Origin: Kalmusia sp. IMI 367209
Lineage: Eukaryota; Ascomycota; Dothideomycetes; Pleosporales; Didymosphaeriaceae
NCBI GenBank assembly: GCA_027946365.1
Contig: JAPEUQ010000016.1
Coordinates: 558,001-622,000 of the forward strand
Length of the DNA stretch: 64,000 bases
Direction: 5' to 3'
Positions 8,728-19,497 of the stretch are shown here, in pieces. Every line of letters begins with the position of its first letter. Within the stretch, counting starts at the first letter, position 1. Below the pieces are notes generated by a model. That model saw nothing but the letters and a program-made list of their open reading frames with translations. It did not search any database and was not told the origin of the DNA. Both the position numbers and the translations under genes were made by a program.

Positions 8728-11700
8728 TTACTGCAACATGGCGTCCAAATCCTCGCCCAATTTCTCCTCGATCTTGCTGATCCATCGTTGTGTCTCCCTC
8801 TCCACCATCTCATCATCGTCTTCCCTTGCCTCACTGATGAACGGTAGCATCTCCGGCAACAGTCCTAGCCACTCCTCTCCAAGTCTCTCCGTAAGCGCCT
8901 GTTCGCACTTGATCGTCGCTAGCCTTGTGTGCGCTTCTTCTGCGCGCATGTACTTGAGCAACACCGAGTTCATCTCACGGTGGTTGTCTGTGGATGAAGA
9001 CGAAGATGCTGCGAGTTCAGTGATAGCAGGGATCACGTCCGCGGTTATCTGGTCAGCGGCGTCGATTGTAAGCTGTGAAAGGAGAGGGTTCATGATGGCA
9101 CCGAAGTGGGATGGCGCCTGCCAGAAGCCCTCTTGGTCGTGTTTGAAGGTCTTTTGAAGAGCAATGAGCACGGCGGCGCGGAGTTCAGGCTGCTCATTCT
9201 CTTTTGTCAATATCTTGAGAAGCGCAGATGCGTGGTCGACGATGTAGCTCGAGTACTGCGTTGCAATGGCCTTGAACTTGTCGAAGAACGCTGCCGCGAA
9301 CTTGTAGAATGTGATAGAGGAGGACGCTCCCTGGTCTACCAGTTGGGCGAAAAACGGTCGGAAGGTCTGATCGTTGAGCTTCAGAGTCATGGCGATCACG
9401 GCTTCTACAAGCGCGTTCTCTAGTTGTTCAACCTCTTCCTCGTCATAGTCATCGTTATCAGCAATTTCGTTTCTGAGCTTGAAAAGATCCATGAGCAGGC
9501 CAAAGAGAGTCGAACTGGCCTTGACTAGCTTGGGTTTTGTTCGGCTTTCAATCGTGGAGCGCATGAGCTCAAGCTGCTCTCGTACCGCCTGCATTTTGTC
9601 AGCTGTGCTGCGCTTCTTAGATGGGAGACAAAAGCGTACCTCAGACCCTTGTTCTATGGCATTGCTCCATGTCGATTTGATAGCGGTGAAAATTTCCTGG
9701 GCCTCCAGATGCTGCGATACTTTTTCTAAAAATTGGGCTCGTTCTTCGTCACACACGTCATCAAGGTTCCCCATTGCTGATTGTTGTGAGAGCTTGAGCA
9801 CAGGGATCAAGTATTCTCGAGAGAACATGAAGCCAAGGCGTTGCACTGCGTTCGCAAGCAGCGTGTAGACGGCGTTATGTAGAGAAGCGTTCTCCTCCTT
9901 GATGGAAGCTCCGAGGTATTCAAAAGCGACGGGCAAGACGGCTGGTAGCAGCGATATCGCCTCGTCTTCTAAAACATCAATAACCGATGTCAAGCATAGC
10001 AGTGACAGAACGCGGGTCTGGCTATCGTCGCTTGAGAGCGTCTGAGACCCTGCAACCGTTTCTGCTACTGCAGCAACGGCTGGTGTGTCTCTCTTGCCGA
10101 ATCTTGCAATAATGCTGTCGATGCAACTAACGACAATACGCCTTACATCGGCGTCGTTAGCTTGCTGCAGAAGACCGTCAAGGGTGGGTAAAAATGCTAG
10201 CAAGGATGAGACAGAGGGCTTGTCGCTCTGAAGAACCCTTCCTGCCCGTACTTCAACAGATTTGATAGCGGCAATCTGTACTTCTTGATTTTGTTTTGCC
10301 AGCAAAAGCTCTGTGGACTTGACCAGATCGGGGGTTGGCAAAAGATCCAGACATTTTCCAAGGACACGGCTGCAGCTTTGGTACACTCGCGGCTGGTTCT
10401 TAGCACTTCTTGAGATCCTGATCACAGTCTCAACGACGGATGCAAAAACCGTTCGAGGAAGGGTCGGGTCTGTTCTCCGCTTGAACGATCTCCTCACATG
10501 ACTTTGCAGCCTATCATCGGAGGTGAGATCTGCAAAGGATGCAAGAAGATTGTTCAAGGTTTGTTCCACTTGGGTAGGTGACTTGTCATTTAAGCTGAAC
10601 AACGTTTCGGAAATTTTGCGTTGAAACTTCGTCCCGGCCGCGTCCTCGATCAAAGCTAGGTAGCCCTTGAATGTTTCGAGAGCAACGAGGGGTTCGAATG
10701 AGACAATCAAATCGATAGTAAATCTCCGCTGAATCCTGTTGTTTGGGTATCTATCAACAAGAAGCGCAACAATGGCCGGGAGCGAATCGTTAGGGCCTAG
10801 GGTCCGGGCTAGTTCGGAGAACAACTTCAAACGCCTATGCTGAGGAATGTGCTCGAAAGCTGCCGTGAAGCTCAAGAGTAGGTCTGCGACTCCAGTGAGG
10901 AAATTTTTGTGCTTTGACCGCAATGAAGAAGCCAGCTGTGGAACGACCCGTGAAATTGTCTGATCAACCACGTGAGCAGAATAATCGTCCTGCTGGCGAA
11001 GAAGGGAGCTCCCAATGAATGTGAAAATCGGCATTAGATTATGCAAAATCAGTTCGGGTACCCAAGAAGCTAGACTTCCTATGAGTAACAAAGCCGCGTT
11101 TTGCACCTGTGGGCTCGTGGAATGTCGTATACACTCGATGAGTAAGTCGGCTCGGACCGCCGCTTGAGCTTGAGATGTTTCTTTCTCTTCTTTGAGACGG
11201 TTCACCATAGGGGTCAAAGAGCTGAATATCAGACTTTGAAGGTAAACCAAATCAGAGCCCGACTGTTGTTTTAGTTGCTGGAGATCATCGAGAATGGTGA
11301 ACAAGTTTCTGAAAAGCACAGTATGCTCGGCAGGATTCGAGCTATCAAGCAATTCCAGAACGAGGGTGAGCCTCCGAAGCACTCTAGAGACATCGTCCGG
11401 ACTTTGGAACTCAGCACGTGCCATCTCATTGCGACTCGTCCGTCTTCGCTTTTTTGTTGGGGGCCCTTCTGCCATTTGTAGCGAAGAAGGGACACTTTCG
11501 ATAAAGGCGACGAGCGCTGCGGTGTCGAGCCGAACATTGCGAAGTGTCTCAAGCGCCCGGCCACGTGATACTGCCTCGAATCCTGTCTCGCTTTCCTGTA
11601 ATGAAAGGGCTAGGAGACGTTGCGCCATGTCTAGTCGTGCTTCAGAACGCAATTTTGCTAGATTGTGATTCAGCCAGTCGAACGCTATCTCCACAAGTTG

Positions 11701-14085
11701 TGTTCTCTCCTTGTTGGTGTTGCCGGAGATGATGTCTTGGATGAGATGTACACTTTCAGACTCTTTGGGTAAAAGTACAGCAAGATGTGCTCGATCAGCA
11801 TCACCAGAGTCAATATGCTTATCTTGCCATCGCTTCGCTATCTCAACGTCGGAATATGAGCACCAGTCCCGGACCATAGGTATTAAGGTGTTTGCGCGAG
11901 CACTGGTCGAAGTTTTCGTGAGGAAGTGGAAAAGAGGGAGGAGACGGAGACGCTGCGTGAGCATAGGTGTGTGAGCCGTATGAGTGGCTAGAAATGCGAC
12001 GATGGGGCCTCGCGTCGCAGCTTTTAGGCCGTGCTTGGAACCATTCGAGGAGGAAGATCCCTCTAGCACTTCCCTAATACTTTTGATGACGAAGCTAGCG
12101 TCCATGGCACATTCTTCAAGGATTGGAACCAGAAAATTGGACAGAAACTCTGTTGCTTGGTCCGTAGAAAGATGTATTGACTTTGGAAACCCCGTCTCGT
12201 ACAGATCAGAGGATGCCCATACTTTGCTTCCGTGCATTGAAGCTGATAGTGCAGAAGTACACGCAGCTGCAGATCGACGAATGATTGGAGATGGATCCGT
12301 GAGCGCTAAAATGAGGTGTGGGATTACATGTTGAAGGTTCGTCGACTTTTCTGCTTTTTTGATGAGAGAGGCAGCTGAACGAAGAGCCTGAGCTCGCGCT
12401 CTGACAGACGCGGAGCTACACCAGACCCGAATTAAGAAGCTAAAGAAAAGAGGCTTGCTGAAAGCCGCGTGTCGCTGAAGAGGCGCGGCTTCCAGGAATT
12501 GCCGGCTTCGATTTGCGGAAACAGCCTGTTCAAACAGAGCAAGCGTATCCTGGAAAGACTGCATGGATGACACATGGAAAAAGCTCGTTTCTTGAATCTC
12601 AGGTGGCAGAATTGGGGACGTCTCGCTCTGCTCCTCTGAGTCGAGCATTTCGTCATCTTCATCTTCAAGGTCATTGTCTTCGCTTGCTTCGAGAGACTGC
12701 CCGACTATCAAACCTAGGGATTCTAGGTCCAAGTTGTTTTTCTGAGCGACTCTGTTAACGATCGGTGCTATGGCGGGGTGTTCGCTCAACGTCGAGGCAA
12801 AATCAATCAGATGGCTATGCTGGGGTGAGCTACGTTCGCTCTGTTGAACCACCTGTAGCAGGCTTGATAGTGCTACAAACAATTGCGGGTCATCAAGCAA
12901 GTTCGCTTCGATCATGTTTTTGAAGGAGTCTCGATGCGCCGCAGTTTGGGTGATACCGTTCAAAGAGGCCAAGGCACAACCTAGTGCTAGACGGTCTACG
13001 CGACATCGTTTGGAGAGAGAGACCAAAGTCCGAGCCAGATCCGGAATTTTCTGCAGCCTCTTTGCAACCGCTAGCGGTAATTGCACATGTGCTTTTTCCT
13101 CGGCAACGACAGCCAGGCACATGAGGCACGCTTCTAACGTATCGTCATCTTGACTCAGGATGACAGCTTCCATGATCGAATCCAAGATTTTGTCCTCCAA
13201 AACTGCCTTTGTCACGAGCACGATGACAATCATATAACATGCTGTGACGGCGTCCGGCCCGTTGGATTTCCTCATGCACGCGTTCAGCACCCGTAGCACT
13301 CGCAGAAGCAGCTCCTCCGTCTTTTGATCTTTGACCTCTCTGCGCCCGGTTGTATGGTCGAGAATACTGTCAATCGCTTGCGTGGTCACGCTAGACCAGA
13401 AAGTAAGCAAACTGGGTCCTTGATGACCGGCCTGGAGCACTTTTATCATATAGTTCTGTAGAGCTTCGAAAAATGCCGGCGTATTCGTTGCTGTGTATAT
13501 GATAACTCGGCGCGGCGGATTAGAGGGAGGCTGGATGTAGGGATGGAGGAACCGCCATCCTACTTTGGGGTTCGGTGGTAGTATGGATAGCAGCGCAAGA
13601 AATTGCGGGGTATCATGATACGGGAGGTAGGTCATTACCAGGCTTTCCGTGTTATATTCGTGTACACTGAAACCATTAGCTGTCATCCTATATATTGGCT
13701 GGTACACGTACCGAAATCGTCGAACAAGCCACTCCAGCGCCTTTTCAGCGGGTTTCAGCAGCAACCGCGGGCCGACCATGGTAATGAATGCCTCCAACAC
13801 TTCATCCAATTTTTCATTCTCTTTTTGCGTCATCTGTATCCGGTCCTCTACCTTGCTTTGCTCGCTGAACAAACTCCGTGAAAACTGCACGAAGCGCGGG
13901 TCCAGTGCGCAAAGATCCCGATAGCCCTCATAACAGATGAGGTATATATTTTCAAACGACTGCGAAGCGGCGACCCGAGGTTCGAAGAGCAATGATTTTC
14001 CGTGAGCGAGCTTCTGCGCCTTCAGATCTAGTTGGTGGGTGCTTGTCGCGGCGATGGCCGCGAGCTGCTTCTGAAGGGACGTCAT
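8728..14085 (-). CDS. UTP10: U3 snoRNA-associated protein 10 (SSU processome)
   Basis: Very large HEAT-repeat scaffold of the t-UTP/UtpA subcomplex that binds nascent pre-rRNA in the nucleolus and is needed for 18S rRNA processing. N-terminus MTSLQKQLAAIAA, then the family block FVQFSRSLFSEQSKVEDR; a middle U3snoRNP10-type region; alpha-helical repeats throughout; C-terminal BP28CT-like region (FRPFFAQLVDQGA). The uninterrupted frame is 1785 codons, but 13667-13711 is a 45-nt in-frame intron (GTACGTG...TTTCAG). Removing it restores FRVHEYNTESLVMTYLPYHDTP and leaves 1770 residues. An acidic stretch lies at about residues 465-480. Divergent from NRDE2. Confidence 0.95.
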   Translation of the reverse strand: MTSLQKQLAAIAATSTHQLDLKAQKLAHGKSLLFEPRVAASQSFENIYLICYEGYRDLCALDPRFVQFSRSLFSEQSKVEDRIQMTQKENEKLDEVLEAFITMVGPRLLLKPAEKALEWLVRRFRYVYQPIYRMTANGFSVHEYNTESLVMTYLPYHDTPQFLALLSILPPNPKVGWRFLHPYIQPPSNPPRRVIIYTATNTPAFFEALQNYMIKVLQAGHQGPSLLTFWSSVTTQAIDSILDHTTGRREVKDQKTEELLLRVLRVLNACMRKSNGPDAVTACYMIVIVLVTKAVLEDKILDSIMEAVILSQDDDTLEACLMCLAVVAEEKAHVQLPLAVAKRLQKIPDLARTLVSLSKRCRVDRLALGCALASLNGITQTAAHRDSFKNMIEANLLDDPQLFVALSSLLQVVQQSERSSPQHSHLIDFASTLSEHPAIAPIVNRVAQKNNLDLESLGLIVGQSLEASEDNDLEDEDDEMLDSEEQSETSPILPPEIQETSFFHVSSMQSFQDTLALFEQAVSANRSRQFLEAAPLQRHAAFSKPLFFSFLIRVWCSSASVRARAQALRSAASLIKKAEKSTNLQHVIPHLILALTDPSPIIRRSAAACTSALSASMHGSKVWASSDLYETGFPKSIHLSTDQATEFLSNFLVPILEECAMDASFVIKSIREVLEGSSSSNGSKHGLKAATRGPIVAFLATHTAHTPMLTQRLRLLPLFHFLTKTSTSARANTLIPMVRDWCSYSDVEIAKRWQDKHIDSGDADRAHLAVLLPKESESVHLIQDIISGNTNKERTQLVEIAFDWLNHNLAKLRSEARLDMAQRLLALSLQESETGFEAVSRGRALETLRNVRLDTAALVAFIESVPSSLQMAEGPPTKKRRRTSRNEMARAEFQSPDDVSRVLRRLTLVLELLDSSNPAEHTVLFRNLFTILDDLQQLKQQSGSDLVYLQSLIFSSLTPMVNRLKEEKETSQAQAAVRADLLIECIRHSTSPQVQNAALLLIGSLASWVPELILHNLMPIFTFIGSSLLRQQDDYSAHVVDQTISRVVPQLASSLRSKHKNFLTGVADLLLSFTAAFEHIPQHRRLKLFSELARTLGPNDSLPAIVALLVDRYPNNRIQRRFTIDLIVSFEPLVALETFKGYLALIEDAAGTKFQRKISETLFSLNDKSPTQVEQTLNNLLASFADLTSDDRLQSHVRRSFKRRTDPTLPRTVFASVVETVIRISRSAKNQPRVYQSCSRVLGKCLDLLPTPDLVKSTELLLAKQNQEVQIAAIKSVEVRAGRVLQSDKPSVSSLLAFLPTLDGLLQQANDADVRRIVVSCIDSIIARFGKRDTPAVAAVAETVAGSQTLSSDDSQTRVLSLLCLTSVIDVLEDEAISLLPAVLPVAFEYLGASIKEENASLHNAVYTLLANAVQRLGFMFSREYLIPVLKLSQQSAMGNLDDVCDEERAQFLEKVSQHLEAQEIFTAIKSTWSNAIEQGSEVRFCLPSKKRSTADKMQAVREQLELMRSTIESRTKPKLVKASSTLFGLLMDLFKLRNEIADNDDYDEEEVEQLENALVEAVIAMTLKLNDQTFRPFFAQLVDQGASSSITFYKFAAAFFDKFKAIATQYSSYIVDHASALLKILTKENEQPELRAAVLIALQKTFKHDQEGFWQAPSHFGAIMNPLLSQLTIDAADQITADVIPAITELAASSSSSTDNHREMNSVLLKYMRAEEAHTRLATIKCEQALTERLGEEWLGLLPEMLPFISEAREDDDEMVERETQRWISKIEEKLGEDLDAMLQ

Positions 14086-14719
14086 ATCAATTGGTACGGG
14101 CGCGCAAGGCGTCTACGATAATTGAGCAAGGGTCGGCGAAATCTGATGACCCATCGGGCGGTACTTTAAACGTAGCAATGTTGTGGCCGGGCGAAGGCGA
14201 TTGTTGCAAACTGTGGAGAACATTTGGAAATAAATTTCGAAAGCGCCAAGATTTCGGCGGGTCCGTGCTCACCTCCGACAGCTCCACCAGCTGCGCGTAG
14301 CGTGTTCACCCTGGACCTCTGATGTAAAAGAGGATTCTACATCTTTCGCGCGTCGCATCAACGTCACTTTACTAGATACAACTGTGAATCATGAGCGCGT
14401 AAATGGCTGCTGTGATGTGGAGCCTTTGTCGCGCCTACTTTCTTCTAGGGCTTCTTGCCTTCTCAACCGGACCTTGAGGCTCATGAACCTTGCCAGCGAT
14501 GAACCTACCCGTGGACTGCAGTATCACTAGTTGTAGGTAAATCAGCAGCAGAATAAAAGTAGGATCCTCTGTCTGCCTATCATAGTGGTTGGGCGAAAAA
14601 CATTAGCACTGTCCTTATACCGATTTCCGTGTTATTAGGCGCATTACTCCAGGACACGCGCAATAAACACTGATTGTCCGAGATCCATTCACTGTCAAGG
14701 TGTCTCTTGTCCGTCAAAC
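14086..14719. promoter_or_regulatory. Divergent UTP10/NRDE2 promoter
   Basis: 634 bases separating two divergently transcribed genes for nuclear RNA-processing proteins. AACGTCACTTT at about 14360 carries a TGACGT-like site. No TATA box or small gene is convincing here. Confidence 0.6.
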
Positions 14720-17700
14720 ATGGCTTCTGGCGTTCCAAAATTCACCAGCTTTCGGCCAAAGCCGACGCCTAAAGAGAGCACGGAGCCCACAAAAGGATTA
14801 CCAGAGCCGGAGAAACGAGCAAGACGAGAAAAGCCATCGCGGGAAAGAATTCCAGAGAAGAACTCAGTGCGAGGAGAAGACCAACGACAATTTGATCCAT
14901 CACGAGGTGCAACATCGTCAAAGTACTTTTTCAGCGACCGACGTGGCGACATTGACATCGTGCGGTATGGTAGCATCAATCGCTATGATGTACCGTCCTA
15001 CCGGCGGTTCGGATACGGGTTCGTTCTAGGCATTCCTCTGCACAGGAAGGTAGACCGGGACCTCTCCACGGAGAAAGTAATCGTTCTCACTCCTGCGACA
15101 AAGCGCCGTGTGGAACGGCTTCTGACGAAGAAGTATGCTGCTACTGAACGCGATAGAGCGATACGCTTCGTTCATAAAGCGAACGAAGAGGAAGACGGTC
15201 TCGATCGCGACTTCATTGCTTTCCTAGGGACAGGCAAGCGGAAGCGTGAAGATGACGATGACGATGGCGAAGATGGACCCCGGCTTGACTATCGTGGTTT
15301 GGGCGATGCAACACACGATCAACCTGCCGATCCGGATGCAGAATTCGAGTCTGATTCTGTAGTGGACCCTGTAAACGCTGAGGCGACTGCACGGAACTCA
15401 GCGTTGGTACGCAGGACAAAGGATCACCCAGAAGACCTGCAGGCCTGGCTTGATCTTGTTGAGCATCAAGACACCATAATGAAGATCGATCGTCGAGTGA
15501 CAGAGTTGCGAAGTACTGATAAACAGCATCTAGCCGATGTCCGTATCTCGATATTCGAAGAGGCTTTGCGAAAAGTCGGCAAAGACGAGACCATCCAAAT
15601 TAAGCTGTACTGCGATTTGATGACTGAAGCTGCTAGAGCTTGGAGCGAGACGCAGTTGGCAAGCAAATGGACCGAGATTCTTACCAAGTACCCCACGAAC
15701 ACAAGTTTATGGTTGAAGTATCTAGACTTCGTACAGTCGAGCTTCACCAGCTTCAAGTATGAGGCTTGTAAAGACACTATTCAGAAATGTCTAGAAGCCA
15801 TTCAGCTTAGCTCAATGCCCGTTAGCCCAGACTTCTTCCTATATCTGCTCAACCGCCTTACTTCCATGATTCACCAGGCCGGCTACCAAGAATTTGCGCT
15901 AGCTATATGGCAGGCTTTACTCGAGTACCATATGTTAGCAACTAATGAAGCGCATCAATCTGCAGAAGAGGCGATGCAGATGTTTGAAGAGTTCTGGGAG
16001 AGCGAGGTACCTCGAATTGGCGAGAATGGTGCGAAAGGTTGGCGTAGCTCCAACGTCAACGAAGCACCACCTCCTCCAGATCCGGGCCCAATTGAAAAAT
16101 TGAATCCCTCGGATGACGTCTTTGAATCCTTTCGTAAACGAGAGACCGACTATACGAGCAAATTGAGATACCCCGGTCGGACGACTGACGAATTAGGAGA
16201 GGACGACGCATTTCACACAGTCCTTTTCTCGGATATCGAGCCGTTTCTAAGACTGATATCTCATTCTGAGACTCCTCTCTTGTCAGCATTCCTCCAGTTT
16301 TGCTGTCTACCTCCACTTTTGTGTGACGACACATACGGCGATAGTTGTATCCTTGACCCCTTCCTACAAACTGAGCTTCCCGAAGCTACTCGGACACCAC
16401 AAGGGCTCACGGAAGCAACGGGGCAAGCTGAGCTTCCGCAGTCTACTCAGCCAAAGAACCGATTCGACAGTCTCGTTTCAACGTATTCGAATTGTTTAAT
16501 CAAGAGATATCAATCAACTGCAGGGCTTTTGTTTGACCAAGGCTTCCCCGACTCAAGTAAAATCGTGGAGATTGCATTCGTGAGACGCGTTCTGAAATTG
16601 CTCGCTGATAATCGTACCGACGGAGAATCGATTGGAGAATATCTACTCGCGCTCGAACTCAAGTACTTCCCTACAGAGGCATTTAAGTCGGCAAAGCAGC
16701 TCCTGAAAGCACGCCCTACAAGCCTGCGACTTTACAACGCGTATGGGCTAGTGGAATCACGTCGGAACAATTCTGCGAAAGCAGACCAAGTCTTTAGCGC
16801 CGCCCTATCTATGCAGAAAGCAGACACTCCATTATCAACCTCCGGTGAACTTGAGCTCTTTTACAACTGGACTTGGGAGGCTCTACGCCAAAGTAATCAA
16901 CAGGAAGCACTTCGACGACTCCTATCCCCTACCGGCAAAGAAGCAGCTGCTCTAGACAATGGGCCCAATCAAACAGCTCTGCTCCGTGCACGAAGATCCT
17001 TGGCCGAGATGAGCGAGCGAGCCCTGCTCAGCAGCGACTTCTTCGTAGCAGCCATGGGCACATCACTTATGGCCTTGTTAGCCTATCTTTCCGGGGATGA
17101 AAACCCAGAGCCCGCCTTGGCAATTTTTGCCCAGCTCTCCACCTGGTTTACAAGCCATAATATGGCAAATAGTTCAGCAGCAGAGCTCCATGCGCAATAC
17201 GTTGCACAGTTCCTTACTTACCACGCCGGACACGCTCCTATTGTCAAGCCCTCGCTTCTGCGCGAGTCTCTCGAGCCTCTTGTCATCCTATTCCCGAACA
17301 ATACCATCCTTTTGTCTACCTACGCCGCGAACGAAGCACGGTTCTCGGTTGACGACCGCGTTAGATCCATCATACACCGGAAGATCTTTTCAAACGACAA
17401 AGATCGCACCATTGTGGGCTGGGCCTTCGCCATCCACTACGAGAAATTGAGGGGTGAAATTGCCGGTTCAACATCGCACTCCGTCCGGGCGCTTTACAGG
17501 AAAGCGGAAGATGACGTGGGTGCACATTGTCTATCACTATGGAAACAACACGTACTATTCGAAATTGATGAAGCAAGGAAGGAGCGTATGAAGAGACCTA
17601 GAAAAAAGCCGAGGAAGGATGGAAAGAAGTCGAAAGAGGAAGTTAGGGCGGAAGAGGCTGACAAAAGGGTCAAAGACACATTTTTTGGGGGGCTAACCTC

Positions 17701-17842
17701 TCTACCTTGGTGTAAAGAGTATATGATGATGGCGTTTACTCATCTAGGTGAAGATTTCTTAAGTCGTGAAGACTTAAGGAAAGTATATAATGTTATGGTG
17801 GAGAAGGAGCTACGGCTTTACATCGAGCTGGCCGATTTGTAA
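14720..17842 (+). CDS. NRDE-2 family nuclear RNA-regulation protein
   Basis: 1040 residues, single exon. Family features: basic, charged N-terminus (MASGVPKFTSFRPKP), a YFFSDRRGDIDIVRYGSI block, then the NRDE-2 signature region NSALVRRTKDHPEDLQAW followed by LVEHQD, and HAT/TPR-like helical repeats (WLKYLDFVQSSF, YNWTWEALRQSN). Related proteins (S. pombe Nrl1, human NRDE2) bind Mtr4-type helicases and affect exosome activity, splicing and RNAi or heterochromatin. Near residues 955-985 is a Lys/Arg-rich patch (RKKPRKDGKKSKEEV) that could be a nuclear localisation signal. The start is the first Met after an in-frame stop and matches the family N-terminus. Confidence 0.93.
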   Translation: MASGVPKFTSFRPKPTPKESTEPTKGLPEPEKRARREKPSRERIPEKNSVRGEDQRQFDPSRGATSSKYFFSDRRGDIDIVRYGSINRYDVPSYRRFGYGFVLGIPLHRKVDRDLSTEKVIVLTPATKRRVERLLTKKYAATERDRAIRFVHKANEEEDGLDRDFIAFLGTGKRKREDDDDDGEDGPRLDYRGLGDATHDQPADPDAEFESDSVVDPVNAEATARNSALVRRTKDHPEDLQAWLDLVEHQDTIMKIDRRVTELRSTDKQHLADVRISIFEEALRKVGKDETIQIKLYCDLMTEAARAWSETQLASKWTEILTKYPTNTSLWLKYLDFVQSSFTSFKYEACKDTIQKCLEAIQLSSMPVSPDFFLYLLNRLTSMIHQAGYQEFALAIWQALLEYHMLATNEAHQSAEEAMQMFEEFWESEVPRIGENGAKGWRSSNVNEAPPPPDPGPIEKLNPSDDVFESFRKRETDYTSKLRYPGRTTDELGEDDAFHTVLFSDIEPFLRLISHSETPLLSAFLQFCCLPPLLCDDTYGDSCILDPFLQTELPEATRTPQGLTEATGQAELPQSTQPKNRFDSLVSTYSNCLIKRYQSTAGLLFDQGFPDSSKIVEIAFVRRVLKLLADNRTDGESIGEYLLALELKYFPTEAFKSAKQLLKARPTSLRLYNAYGLVESRRNNSAKADQVFSAALSMQKADTPLSTSGELELFYNWTWEALRQSNQQEALRRLLSPTGKEAAALDNGPNQTALLRARRSLAEMSERALLSSDFFVAAMGTSLMALLAYLSGDENPEPALAIFAQLSTWFTSHNMANSSAAELHAQYVAQFLTYHAGHAPIVKPSLLRESLEPLVILFPNNTILLSTYAANEARFSVDDRVRSIIHRKIFSNDKDRTIVGWAFAIHYEKLRGEIAGSTSHSVRALYRKAEDDVGAHCLSLWKQHVLFEIDEARKERMKRPRKKPRKDGKKSKEEVRAEEADKRVKDTFFGGLTSLPWCKEYMMMAFTHLGEDFLSREDLRKVYNVMVEKELRLYIELADL

Positions 17843-18771
17843 TTTCCAGTAGTAGGACAATAGTTTGAGGACGCATCATTACATGCTAGGTCACTAGGAT
17901 TTAGAACACGAAGTTGAAAGATTCAAAAGTATCTTGTTCTATGAATGTTGACATCAGGTGTGAGGCATTTGATGGTACGCTCAAATGCGCGTATATCCAA
18001 GTCACTAGAAGCTTGTAGCGCTGGACTAGCAAGCCGTAGAGTGTTGAGTGTTGGCGTACTGAGATGACCATAACGAGACGCGAATGAAGTCTAGGACGCA
18101 GAAAATGTCTATAGCCTTATCCGTAAGACTCAAGTGGAGAATCAAGACTGCAACATCGATGACACAAACAATGCTACTTGGTTTTTCAATGGTGAGCTAT
18201 GCTTTAGTGAGGAGAGGAGGGATGATAGCGTCCCGATGCTGACTTTGAATATAGCTGATATTCCGGACTTGACCACTAATGACTACATGCATATGGAAGA
18301 CCGCACAAGGTCGGTGATTTGCTCACCTGTCTAGGTGGGTTGTGGGCTGGACTTTGAACACACTACTCAAGCACGTTCCCCAACTTTCTGGGCAGCGAGT
18401 CATCGCAGCATACGTTCTGATTAGTTATGTCTCTTATCTGAATTTCATAGAATATTTCTGCACTTCTGTAACGAACAATCAATCTTGGTTATTGCGTAAA
18501 GTGTATTACATATTGAAACACAGTAACGATCACATTTCCGTAGGTCCATGATATGTGATACACTCGTATAGATGCATCGCATTCAAATGATTAATTTAAA
18601 GTATATTAGGTGATAATTACAACCAGCTAATAAGGTATGGTGGAAAGTCCCCAAAGGAGCAGATAACTAAAGGAGTGGAGTGAGGAAAGTCCAAAGTACT
18701 CAAACAACAAATCCAAGACCAGAACAGAACAACAAATCCGAACATATACTGGTTGATTTTGTCTCTCTTCA
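17843..18771. other. AT-rich intergenic region
   Basis: About 0.93 kb between NRDE2 and the orphan gene. Only short unrelated open frames (for example 18134-18334). No repeats or RNA genes recognised. Confidence 0.5.
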
Positions 18772-19497
18772 TCAGGTCTCGCTCTCCAAAGTTGGCTTAA
18801 CAATGCGGATCGGTAGCAAGTCTGAAAACTTACGCCCACTCTTTGGGATGGCTTCTGCAGGAATCGTGTCATTTTTCTTCAACTTATCCAATAGGTCTTT
18901 CAGCACTTCCTTGTGGACGTCTAACTCCTCAGTCCCCTCCAGGAGGTTTTTATTTTTTTCAGTAACAGCTCCGAACTCCTTTGTTAATGTGTCTCCGTCC
19001 TTGTTCCACTCAATCTCAGTGTCCAGAAACAATGTGCGCTCCTTGTCAGTCTCAGCCATTACACACACACCTCCAAAGTATCTTTGTGTGTCTTTGCGAT
19101 TCTTCTTCGAGTCTAACATAGTATTTATCACTATTTGGTTTACTGTTCCTTCGCTATTGTGCATTGCTTGGCTGAGTATCATCCCTAGAGCCTTGTCAGT
19201 ACTACAAACGACTGAGCACACGGCGTTTGTTCCCCGAAGTGGCTTACCCGCGATCCCAATGGTATGTACGTTCTCGAACAAGTAGAATATGGGCCATTCC
19301 CACTTCTCATGGATTGGTACGATTCGATCAACTTTTTCCAATTTCCCATCCTCAAGCTTGTACTGGGCGATGTATTCAAAATCTTTTTCCATATCGAAAT
19401 ATTTTTGAGTCTCGAAAATCTCGAAGTTGCCATCCTCTGTCCTCGAAACCACCGCTCCGTACTCTTTGAGCTTCATATCTGGGACCCGTTTTGGCAT
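18772..19497 (-). CDS. Hypothetical orphan protein, 241 aa
   Basis: Single-exon frame from ATG at 19497 to a stop at 18772. I recognise no family. The protein is acidic-basic mixed and rich in Lys/Glu/Asp, with no signal peptide or membrane segment. The middle (FENVHTIGIAGKPLRG, VCSVVCSTDKALGMI) looks like folded beta/alpha sequence; the C-terminal third (EELDVHKEVLKDLLDKLKK) is probably helical. An uninterrupted 726-base frame in AT-rich DNA, with AT-rich flanks on both sides, argues for a real gene. Its composition differs from the adjacent conserved genes, so it may be lineage-specific or horizontally acquired. Confidence 0.65.
   Translation of the reverse strand: MPKRVPDMKLKEYGAVVSRTEDGNFEIFETQKYFDMEKDFEYIAQYKLEDGKLEKVDRIVPIHEKWEWPIFYLFENVHTIGIAGKPLRGTNAVCSVVCSTDKALGMILSQAMHNSEGTVNQIVINTMLDSKKNRKDTQRYFGGVCVMAETDKERTLFLDTEIEWNKDGDTLTKEFGAVTEKNKNLLEGTEELDVHKEVLKDLLDKLKKNDTIPAEAIPKSGRKFSDLLPIRIVKPTLESET

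Noticed and set aside
13603..13924. Plus-strand frames opposite UTP10
   Set aside because: Antisense shadows of the UTP10 coding sequence with no domain.
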